Assembly (NCBI GenBank): GCA_900553545.1
Contig: USDP01000010.1
Span: 1-19,460 of the forward strand
Source: an uncultured Eubacteriales bacterium
GTDB taxonomy: Bacteria > Bacillota > Clostridia > Oscillospirales > Oscillospiraceae
Direction of reading: 5' to 3'
DNA length: 19,460 bases
A program made the translations under genes and the position numbers. This document shows positions 13,627 to 19,460 of the stretch, piece by piece. Numbering within the stretch: position 1 is the first letter of the stretch; each line of letters opens with the position of its first letter. The notes beneath the pieces were generated by a model. The model did no database searches. It was not told the origin of the DNA and worked only from the letters and a program-made list of their open reading frames with translations.

Positions 13627-13655
13627 ATTATAGCATGATTTCAGGAATTTTGCAA
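13627..13655 (-). promoter_or_regulatory. promoter of the pseudouridine synthase gene
   Basis: On the minus strand TTGCAA (13655-13650), a 17-base spacer and TATAAT (13632-13627) lie 25 bases before the ATG at 13602. The -35 box is inside the last codons of the upstream AI-2E-like gene. The RNA would begin near 13620, giving a leader under 20 bases that is mostly the ribosome site. Confidence 0.82.
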
Positions 13656-14692
13656 GCCCGAATGATCCCAGAGCTGGCGGAAGAGGACGGCGCAGATTGG
13701 AAAGAGGATCATGCCGGGGACGCCGATCGTTTTATAGCCGGCGTAGAGCGCAAGCAGCGTGAAAATCGGGGCGAGGCCAATCTGCTGGCCGACGAGACGC
13801 GGCTCGAGCGTCTGGCGCGTGAGGGCCGCGACGGCATAGAGGATCAGGAAACCGACGCCGCAGGCGGTATTGCCGTGCAGAAATTCGAGCAGCGCCCACG
13901 GAATGAGAACTGTGCCTGTGCCGAAGACGGGGAGCGCGTCGATGAGCGTGGTCAGGAGGGCGAAAAGGAGCGGATATTCCGTGCGGAGCAGGAGAAAACC
14001 AGCCGTCAGGATCAGGAAAGTGACGCCCATGAGCTTGAGCTGCGCGAGCAGCCAGCCGCCGAGGGCGGCGCGGATGTGACCAAGGGCGGAGGCAAGCTTG
14101 CCGCGGGCAAGCTGCGGGAGATGCGCGGCAAAGGAGCGGCGCAGCTGCGGCAGCTGCGCGGCAAGCATGAAACTCGACACGATGGCGGCGACGGCGAAGA
14201 GCACGACGCCCGGCAGATGGGACAGGAAGCTGGACGCCTGATGGAACAGCCACTCATAGGCCCGCGCGCCGAAGGCGCCGCTGGACTGGAAGAACTGATC
14301 CAGACTGGCGCGGAGTCCTGTACCGAGTCCGTCCGGCAGACGTCCGGCCAGCGCGTAGAGGCGGAGCTTGATCGAGGCCAATGGCACGGAGATCGAGGAA
14401 AGCAGCGACGGGATCTCGCGCAGGAAGTCGCTCAGCTCTCCAAAGAGCCAAGGAAGAACAGGGCGGAGCCGAGGAGCGCAAAGAGCAGGAGTGTGCAGAA
14501 AAAGGCGGCCAGCGTGCGGGGCGCGTGCAGCCGGTTCGTGCAGAGGGCGATGGGCCGCTGGGCCAGAAGGGCAACCAGAAGTCCGATCAGAAACGGCAGC
14601 AGCACCGGCAGCAGAAAGCGCACGAACAGAAAGACACCGAGCGCGGCGGCGAGGATGCGCAGGCAGGCGGTCCAAAAGGCTCTTGACGGCAT
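13641..14692 (-). pseudogene. AI-2E/YtvI-type membrane protein gene with a -1 frameshift
   Basis: Two overlapping frames together make one protein of about 350 residues. The first runs from ATG 14692 (MPSRAFWTACLR; AAAGGAG 7 bases upstream) for 86 codons, giving two hydrophobic segments, and stops at 14432 after ALLGSALFFLGS. The second frame, -1 relative to the first, takes over at about 14440-14455 (LFGELSDFLREIPSLL) and continues to 13641 with further membrane helices ending FRQLWDHSG. Upstream of the junction the second frame is Arg/Pro-rich nonsense, so its ATG at 14675 is not a real start. The whole resembles the AI-2E exporter family, including the sporulation protein YtvI; their length (about 350-370) matches the joined frames. 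Either the gene is inactive, or one base was lost in sequencing or assembly. Confidence 0.82.
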
Positions 14693-14766
14693 GAGACGGC
14701 TCCTTTCAATCAGATTTTCTGCGGGGAAAAATCCTGTCGGGCGGCGGGAAGAGAAAAAAATAGTGC

Positions 14767-14795
14767 TTGCAATTTGGGGAAATATCGTGTATAGT
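14767..14795 (+). promoter_or_regulatory. promoter of the pheB-adh-hom-lysC operon
   Basis: TTGCAA (14767-14772), a 17-base spacer and TATAGT (14790-14795) lie 55 bases before the pheB ATG. The short leader contains no T-box, lysine riboswitch or leader-peptide attenuator that I can see, so feedback control may act at the protein level. Confidence 0.82.
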
Positions 14796-14850
14796 GGACG
14801 CGATAAAGGGACAAATGACTGTGTGTCAAAGACAGACGGAGGACAGACAG

Positions 14851-15291
14851 ATGGAAAAAACACCACAATATTATATTGTTGAGGCGGCGGCGCTGCCGGA
14901 AATTTTCCGGAAGGTGGCTGAGGCGAAGCGGATGCTGGAAACCGGTGAGACCGACAAGGTCAATGAGGCGGCCAAGGCCGTCGGGATCAGCAGAAGCGCA
15001 TTTTATAAGTACCGCGACACGATCGCGCCGTTCCAGAACATGATGGCGGGGCGGATCATCACATTTCAGCTGATGCTGAAGCACAAGGCCGGTATTTTAT
15101 CGGAGATACTTTCTATTTTTGCCAATTTCGGGGCAAATATACTGACCATCAACCAGGCCATTCCGTCCGGCGGACGGGCAATGGTGACGGTCTCGGCAGA
15201 GACCGGCAATCTGGGCTGTTCGCTGGAGGAGTTCACGCGGCGGCTCGGCGAGAGCACCGGCGTGGTAAAGGCCGAAGTGGTAGCGGGGTGA
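14851..15291 (+). CDS. pheB: ACT domain protein PheB
   Basis: This 146-residue protein matches the PheB (UPF0735) family: a short N-terminal helical part with a helix-turn-helix-like segment (about 32-52, VNEAAKAVGISRSAFYKYRD) and a C-terminal ACT domain (about 69-140, ITFQLMLKHKAGILSEILSIF...). ACT domains bind amino acids and regulate metabolism. PheB is named from a link to phenylalanine synthesis in Bacillus, yet in many Bacillota it sits next to hom, as here, which suggests a role in sensing aspartate-family amino acids. The ATG at 14851 has GGAGG 8 bases upstream. A longer frame back to 14767 would run over the promoter. It is first in a four-gene operon; the next gene starts 6 bases after its stop. 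Confidence 0.88.
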   Translation: MEKTPQYYIVEAAALPEIFRKVAEAKRMLETGETDKVNEAAKAVGISRSAFYKYRDTIAPFQNMMAGRIITFQLMLKHKAGILSEILSIFANFGANILTINQAIPSGGRAMVTVSAETGNLGCSLEEFTRRLGESTGVVKAEVVAG

Positions 15292-15297
15292 CGAAGT

Positions 15298-16479
15298 ATG
15301 ATGCACGGATTTGAATTTTACACACCGACGCGCGTGATTTTCGGCGCGGGAAGTTTGGAGAAGCTGCCGGAGGCGGTGGGCCGCTGCGGCGCGAAGCGCG
15401 TGTTCGTCATCTACGGCGGGCAGAGCGCAAAAAAGAGCGGAACGCTTGACCGCGTGGAGGCCCTGCTGACCGGGGCCGGGATCGCATTTGCGGTGATCGG
15501 CGGCGTGAAGCCGAATCCCCGGCTGGGGCTGGCGCGCGAGGCCATCCGGGAGGCGATTGCGTTTGGCGCAGATCTGATTTTGGCGGTCGGCGGCGGGAGC
15601 GTCATCGACACGGCGAAGGCCACGGCGCACGGCACGGCGAACCCGGAGGCGGATATCTGGGACATCTGGATGGGCAAGGTGAAGCTTGAAAAGTCGCTGC
15701 CGGTGGGCGTGGTATTGACGATCCCGGCGGCAGGCAGCGAGATGAGCGACTCGGCGGTTCTGACCGACGAGGCCGCGCTGGCCAAGCGTGGATTGAACAC
15801 CGATCTGAACCGACCGGCGTTTGCGTTGATGGACCCGGCGCTGGCGGCGACGCTGCCGGCGCGGCAGGCGGCCTGCGGCGTGACGGACATTATGATGCAC
15901 ACGCTGGAGCGGTATGTAAACCCGCTGGAGAACGACATGACGGACGAGATCGCCGAGGCGCTGCTGCGCGTGGTGATCCGGCACGGCGAGGCCGTGGTGA
16001 AAAACCCCGGAGACATCGACGCGATGAGCGAGATCATGTGGGCGGGCAGCCTGTCGCACAACAACCTGACGGGCCTTGGCGGAAAGAAGGATTTCTCCGT
16101 CCATCAGTTTGGCCAGGCCATCGGCGAAAAATTTGACATCTACCACGGCGAGACGCTCTCGGCCATGTGGGCCAGCTACGCGCGCTATGTCGCGCCGACG
16201 AACTTCGCCCGCTTTGCGCGGTATGCGCGGAACGTCTGGGGCGTTGAGGAAGCGGACGACGAGAAGGCCGCGATGGCCGGGATCGACGCGACGGAATCAT
16301 ACTTCAAGCGGCTGGGGATGCCGGTGCGGATCGCGGAGCTGTCCTGCGGGGTACAGGACGAGGCCGGATTGTACGATCTTGCGCTGCGGTGCAGCCGGAA
16401 CCGTGGACGGACGATTGGCTCGTTCCGGGTATTGGACTTTGAAGACATGCTGAACGTCTATCAAATGGCGAACAAGTGA
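15298..16479 (+). CDS. iron-containing alcohol dehydrogenase (butanol dehydrogenase type)
   Basis: This 393-residue group III alcohol dehydrogenase reduces aldehydes to alcohols with NAD(P)H. The nucleotide-binding motif GGGSVIDTAK is at 98-107, and TIPAAGSEMS (141-150) is typical of the BdhA/YqhD branch. The four metal ligands are present: Asp197, His201, His269 and His283. Two adjacent ATGs (15298, 15301) could both start; a GGGG-containing site precedes them. Its place between pheB and hom, with 6 and 10 base gaps, is odd because it has no accepted role in aspartate-family synthesis. It may be a fermentative enzyme placed in the operon by chance, or may handle an aldehyde derived from this pathway. 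The latter is speculation. Confidence 0.92.
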   Translation: MMHGFEFYTPTRVIFGAGSLEKLPEAVGRCGAKRVFVIYGGQSAKKSGTLDRVEALLTGAGIAFAVIGGVKPNPRLGLAREAIREAIAFGADLILAVGGGSVIDTAKATAHGTANPEADIWDIWMGKVKLEKSLPVGVVLTIPAAGSEMSDSAVLTDEAALAKRGLNTDLNRPAFALMDPALAATLPARQAACGVTDIMMHTLERYVNPLENDMTDEIAEALLRVVIRHGEAVVKNPGDIDAMSEIMWAGSLSHNNLTGLGGKKDFSVHQFGQAIGEKFDIYHGETLSAMWASYARYVAPTNFARFARYARNVWGVEEADDEKAAMAGIDATESYFKRLGMPVRIAELSCGVQDEAGLYDLALRCSRNRGRTIGSFRVLDFEDMLNVYQMANK

Positions 16480-16489
16480 GGACAAAACG

Positions 16490-17680
16490 ATGAAACAGAT
16501 CGCAATCCTCGGCCCCGGCACCGTTGGCGGCGGCGTGGCAGAGATCTTGATGAAAAACGCGGACACGGTCGCGGCAAGCGCGGGCGAAGAGATCGGCCTG
16601 AAGTACGCCGTGGCACGGCGCGAAATGCCGGACTGCCCGTGCGCGGACAAGATCGTGCAGGACTTTGACGTGGTCGAGCGTGACCCGGAGGTCTGGCTGG
16701 TCGTGGAGACGATCGGCGGGTGCGGCGCAGCGCTGGACATGGTGCGGCGGTCGCTCCAGGCCGGGAAGCACGTGGTCACGGCGAACAAGCAGCTGATCGC
16801 AGAGCACGGCGTGGAGCTGTTCCAGCTGGCGCGGGAAAACCGCGTGAATCTGCTGTTCGAGGCTTCGGTCGGCGGGGGCATCCCGGTGCTGAACCCGATG
16901 ACGCGCTGCCTCGGCGCGAACCACATCACGGCGGTGAGCGGCATTCTAAACGGGACGACGAACTACATCCTGACGCAGATGCTGGAAAACGGCGAGAGCT
17001 ATGACGCGGCGCTCCGCGCGGCGCAGGAGAAGGGCTACGCCGAGGCCGATCCGACGGCGGACGTCGAGGGCATCGACGCGGCGCGCAAAACGTGCATCCT
17101 CGCGGGGCTGGCATTCGGGAAGAATGTTGACCCGGCGGACATCCACGTCGAGGGCATCACGAAGGTGACGGCGGCGGATGCGGCGTTCGCGGCGGCGGGC
17201 GGCATGAAGATCAAGCTGCTGGGCCGCGCGATGCGGCAGGACGAGAAGCTCTATTGCTTTGTCAGCCCGCACTTTGTGCCTGCGGGGAAGATCCTCGCGG
17301 CAGCAGGCGGCGTCGGCAATGCGGTCGCCGTGGTGGGCGACATGGTCGGCGAAGTGACGTTCTGCGGGCCCGGCGCGGGCCGGTATCCGACGGCGAGCGC
17401 CGTCGTGGCTGACATCATCGACATTGCGCGGCATCCCGGACGCGAACAGCCGGCGGGCTGGGCCGCAACGGACGAAAAGCCGGTCTGCTATCACGACTTC
17501 TCCGCGCGCTGGTACGTGCGGACGAAGGAAGCAAAGGCGGACGTGGAGGCGAAGCTCGGTGCGGTCGCGTGGCTCCCGGAGCAGGGAGACTGCCACGGCG
17601 GCGTGACCGGCGTGCTGCCCCGGCGGGCACTGAAAGACAGCGGCCTCGCGCTGAGCGCATCGTGGCCGATCCTGGATTGA
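16490..17680 (+). CDS. hom: homoserine dehydrogenase
   Basis: This enzyme reduces L-aspartate 4-semialdehyde to L-homoserine, the branch point to threonine and methionine. The 396-residue protein has an N-terminal Rossmann motif GPGTVGGG (8-15) and the conserved TANK (97-100, Lys100). The segments FEASVGGGIPV (123-133), NGTTNYIL (154-161) and YAEADPTADVEGIDAARK (183-200) hold the expected catalytic residues Glu185, Asp191, Asp196 and Lys200. Bacillus Hom has about 433 residues with a C-terminal ACT domain. Here the region after about 325 is shorter and only its start (ARWYVRTKEAKADVEAKLG) resembles ACT, so feedback control may be altered or shared with PheB. It starts 10 bases after the dehydrogenase stop. 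thrB, thrC and asd are not in the window. Confidence 0.95.
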   Translation: MKQIAILGPGTVGGGVAEILMKNADTVAASAGEEIGLKYAVARREMPDCPCADKIVQDFDVVERDPEVWLVVETIGGCGAALDMVRRSLQAGKHVVTANKQLIAEHGVELFQLARENRVNLLFEASVGGGIPVLNPMTRCLGANHITAVSGILNGTTNYILTQMLENGESYDAALRAAQEKGYAEADPTADVEGIDAARKTCILAGLAFGKNVDPADIHVEGITKVTAADAAFAAAGGMKIKLLGRAMRQDEKLYCFVSPHFVPAGKILAAAGGVGNAVAVVGDMVGEVTFCGPGAGRYPTASAVVADIIDIARHPGREQPAGWAATDEKPVCYHDFSARWYVRTKEAKADVEAKLGAVAWLPEQGDCHGGVTGVLPRRALKDSGLALSASWPILD

Positions 17681-17685
17681 AAACA

Positions 17686-17704
17686 CAGTGCTGAAATGGC
17701 ACTG
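17686..17704 (+). promoter_or_regulatory. small hairpin between hom and lysC
   Basis: CAGTGC and GCACTG form a 6-bp stem with a 7-base loop, ending just before the lysC ribosome site (GGAGG at 17708-17712). It could tune translation or mark an RNA-processing point. It has no T-run and is not a terminator. Confidence 0.35.
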
Positions 17705-17718
17705 AGCGGAGGAATACT

Positions 17719-18927
17719 ATGGCATTGATCGTACAGAAATTCGGCGGCAGCTCGGTTGCGGACGCGGAGCGTATTTTCCGCGTGGCCGGGCGGATCACAA
17801 AGACCTATGCCGCGGGCAACGATGTGGTCGTGGTGCTCTCGGCGCAGGGCGACACGACGGACGATCTGATCGCAAAGGCGGAGGAGATCAACCCCAACGC
17901 CTCGCGGCGCGAGATGGATATGCTGCTGGCCTGTGGCGAACAGCAGTCGATCGCGCTGATGGCGATGGCGATCGAGAAGATGGGCTATCCGGTGGTGTCG
18001 CTGTGCGGATGGCAGGTCGGGATCACGACGAACTCGAACCACTCGGACGCGCGCATCCGGCGTGTGGACTGCGACCGCGTGCGGCAGGAGCTGGATCGGA
18101 AGCGGATCGTGCTGGTGGCTGGCTTCCAGGGCGTTGACCGGAGCGGCGACGTGACGACGCTGGGCCGCGGCGGCTCGGACACGACGGCAGTCGCGATGGC
18201 GGTGGCTCTGCAGGCCGATCTGTGCCAGATCTTCACGGACGTCGACGGTGTGTACACGAGCGACCCGCGCGTGGTGCCGGAGGCGAAGAAGCTCGACGAG
18301 ATCACGTACAACGAGATGCTGGAACTGGCATCGCTGGGCGCGCAGGTGCTCCACAACCGGTCGGTCGAGCTGGCAAAGAGCTATAACATTCAACTGGAGG
18401 TGCTGTCCAGCTTTGTGGAGGCGCCGGGCACGATTGTGAAGGAGGTCGTCAAGAAAGTGGAGAAAACATATATCACGGGCGTGGCCCAGGACAAGAAAAT
18501 CGCGCGGATCGCGCTTGTCGGCATGGCGGACGAGCCGGGCGTTGCCTATAAGCTGTTCAATCTGCTGGCGAAGGAGAAGGTCAACGTCGACATGATCCTG
18601 CAATCGCTCGGGCACGACGAGGAGAAGGACATCGTCTTCACGCTGGCGGACAAGGACGTGGTGCGGTGCGCAAGTCTGCTCGACGAGAACAAGGATTCGC
18701 TGCATTTTGACCACATGGACATCGACACGAGCGTATCGAAGGTGTCGATCGTGGGCGCGGGCATGCTCGGCAATCCGGGCGTGGCGGCCAAGGCGTTTGA
18801 GGCGCTCTATCAGGAGCACATCAACATCCACATGATCTCGACGAGCGAGATCAAGCTGTCGGTGCTGATCGACAAGGCGGATTCCGACCGGGCGGTGCGC
18901 GTGATCCACAACCAGTTCTTCCAATAA
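17719..18927 (+). CDS. lysC: aspartate kinase
   Basis: This 402-residue enzyme phosphorylates L-aspartate, the first step to lysine, threonine, methionine and diaminopimelate. The kinase domain (1 to about 240) has KFGGSSV (7-13), the segment GFQGVDRSGDVTTLGRGGSDTTA and the FTDVDGVYTSDPR loop. Two ACT domains follow (about 264-330 and 340-400), the usual site of lysine/threonine feedback inhibition. Length and domain order match the Bacillus aspartokinase II / Corynebacterium LysC type, whose genes also give a shorter beta subunit from an internal start; a candidate for that is annotated at 18439. GGAGG lies 6 bases before the ATG. It is the last gene of the operon and ends 23 bases before a strong terminator. 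Confidence 0.95.
   Translation: MALIVQKFGGSSVADAERIFRVAGRITKTYAAGNDVVVVLSAQGDTTDDLIAKAEEINPNASRREMDMLLACGEQQSIALMAMAIEKMGYPVVSLCGWQVGITTNSNHSDARIRRVDCDRVRQELDRKRIVLVAGFQGVDRSGDVTTLGRGGSDTTAVAMAVALQADLCQIFTDVDGVYTSDPRVVPEAKKLDEITYNEMLELASLGAQVLHNRSVELAKSYNIQLEVLSSFVEAPGTIVKEVVKKVEKTYITGVAQDKKIARIALVGMADEPGVAYKLFNLLAKEKVNVDMILQSLGHDEEKDIVFTLADKDVVRCASLLDENKDSLHFDHMDIDTSVSKVSIVGAGMLGNPGVAAKAFEALYQEHINIHMISTSEIKLSVLIDKADSDRAVRVIHNQFFQ
18439..18459 (+). promoter_or_regulatory. possible internal ribosome site and GTG start for a LysC beta subunit
   Basis: AAGGAGG (18439-18445), a full Shine-Dalgarno match, lies inside lysC 11 bases before an in-frame GTG at 18457 (Val247). Starting there would give a 156-residue protein holding only the two ACT domains. 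In Bacillus subtilis the aspartokinase II beta subunit starts at about codon 246. The spacer is somewhat long, and the AAGGAGG also simply encodes Lys-Glu-Val, so this is a hypothesis. Confidence 0.35.
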
Positions 18928-18950
18928 GCGGCGAACAAACCGAATATCTG

Positions 18951-18990
18951 AAAACCCTCCTGTCATAGTGTATGACGGGAGGGTTTGTTT
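18951..18990 (+). terminator. intrinsic terminator after lysC
   Basis: AAACCCTCC-T-GTCATA pairs with TATGAC-G-GGAGGGTTT around a GTG loop, a 16-bp stem with one T-G wobble, followed by GTTT. Its right arm contains the GGGAGG that serves as ribosome site for the next gene, whose ATG follows at 18991. Confidence 0.88.
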
Positions 18991-19460
18991 ATGAAAAAGC
19001 GGTTTTGGTTGGCGTTTGGGATCGCGGTTTTGGCGGGGACGGGGCTGCATTTTCTGTATGATGTGTGCCCCGCGCCGCTGGTGGGGCTGTTCGCGCCGGT
19101 GAACGAGAGCGTTTGGGAGCATCTGAAGCTGTTCTTCTGGCCGACGCTGGCGGCGGCGTTCGTCCTGACGCGGAAAAACGAGGACGGGCAGCGGGCGTGG
19201 AGCGGATGGCTGCTGGCGGGGCTGGTGATGCCGGTACTCTGCATGGGGGTATATTACATGCGTCGTGCGGGTTCGGCGTGGAGGCGCTGTGGGTGGACAT
19301 TGCGCTCTACGTGCTGGTGATGGCAGCGGGATTTTGGATCGCGTATTGGCAGACCGCGACGGGGCATGGTGCGTGGTGCGCCGGGGTGCTGGTGATTGCG
19401 GTAGGACTTTACGGGGCGGCGCTGATTTTGTTTACGCTTGCGCCGCCGGAACTGCCGGTG
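18991..19460 (+). pseudogene. DUF6512-like membrane protein gene, -1 frameshift, cut by the window end
   Basis: The first frame starts at ATG 18991 (MKKRFWLAFGIAVLAG) and carries the segment LFAPVNESVWEHLKLFFWPTL, which I associate with DUF6512, a family of small bacterial membrane proteins of unknown function. After VYYM (19249-19260) this frame turns Arg/Trp-rich and stops at 19320. From about 19269 the -1 frame continues the expected protein (GFGVEALWVDIALYVLVMAA...) with two more hydrophobic segments, open to the window edge at 19460. Joined, the pieces align over YY...A..G....L..DI without a length gap against what I remember of the family, so one base seems to be missing within 19258-19271. 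It may be a real mutation or an assembly error. The ribosome site lies in the lysC terminator. Confidence 0.75.

Noticed and set aside
14432..14460. Programmed -1 frameshift in the AI-2E-like gene
   Set aside because: There is no X-XXY-YYZ heptamer in the right frame and no stimulatory structure nearby; a lost base is simpler.
14767..14850. Longer PheB starting at TTG 14767
   Set aside because: The extension would cover the promoter (TTGCAA-17-TATAGT), and the ATG at 14851 has a proper ribosome site and matches the family start.
14796..14850. T-box, lysine riboswitch or attenuator in the leader of the aspartate-family operon
   Set aside because: The leader is only about 50 bases and contains no convincing stem, specifier sequence or terminator.
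1..19460. tRNA, rRNA, CRISPR arrays, integrases, transposases or phage genes
   Set aside because: No such sequences were recognised on reading both strands. The only mobile-like features are the short non-coding palindromic repeats.

Overview
The window looks like chromosomal DNA from a high-GC member of the Clostridia, most likely an Oscillospiraceae-type gut bacterium. This is inferred from the protein families, the Bacillota-type Shine-Dalgarno sequences (AGGAGG), the sigma-A-like promoters and the families of short palindromic intergenic repeats. No plasmid, phage, CRISPR, rRNA or tRNA signal is visible. It carries 16 genes: 14 intact and two that appear broken by a -1 frameshift.

Left part, minus strand (87-6578): a compact cell-shape operon transcribed leftwards as U32 protease/RlhA-like gene, maf, mreC, mreD, mrdA (PBP2). 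The genes are adjacent or overlap, except between mreC and mreD, where about 220 bases hold two palindromic repeat elements. A promoter and possible terminator lie in 6579-6768. Next comes a secreted, membrane-anchored serine hydrolase of beta-lactamase/PBP fold (6769-7911, minus), with its own strong promoter.

Middle, plus strand (8047-12704): a cysteine- and proline-rich protein of unknown function; a 360-base intergenic stretch with two repeat elements and a consensus promoter; a MATE efflux pump; a solitary OadG-type sodium-pump gamma subunit closed by a strong terminator; and an L,D-transpeptidase. A bidirectional terminator separates the transpeptidase from a convergent RluA/RluD-family pseudouridine synthase (12727-13602, minus). 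Upstream of the synthase is an AI-2E/YtvI-type membrane protein gene with a -1 frameshift (13641-14692, minus).

Right part, plus strand (14767-18990): one promoter drives pheB (ACT domain), an iron-dependent alcohol dehydrogenase, homoserine dehydrogenase (hom) and aspartate kinase (lysC), ending at a strong terminator. This is an aspartate-family amino-acid operon with an unexpected dehydrogenase in second place. The window closes inside a DUF6512-like membrane protein gene that also shows a -1 frameshift.

Four cell-envelope genes or groups lie close together (mre/PBP2 operon, serine hydrolase, L,D-transpeptidase, and possibly the sporulation-type YtvI homologue). I found no clear new multi-gene defence or biosynthetic system. 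The points most worth a second look are the Cys-rich orphan protein, the repeat elements in the mre operon, the recurring TTGCAA -35 box, the two frameshifts, the orphan OadG and a possible internal start in lysC.
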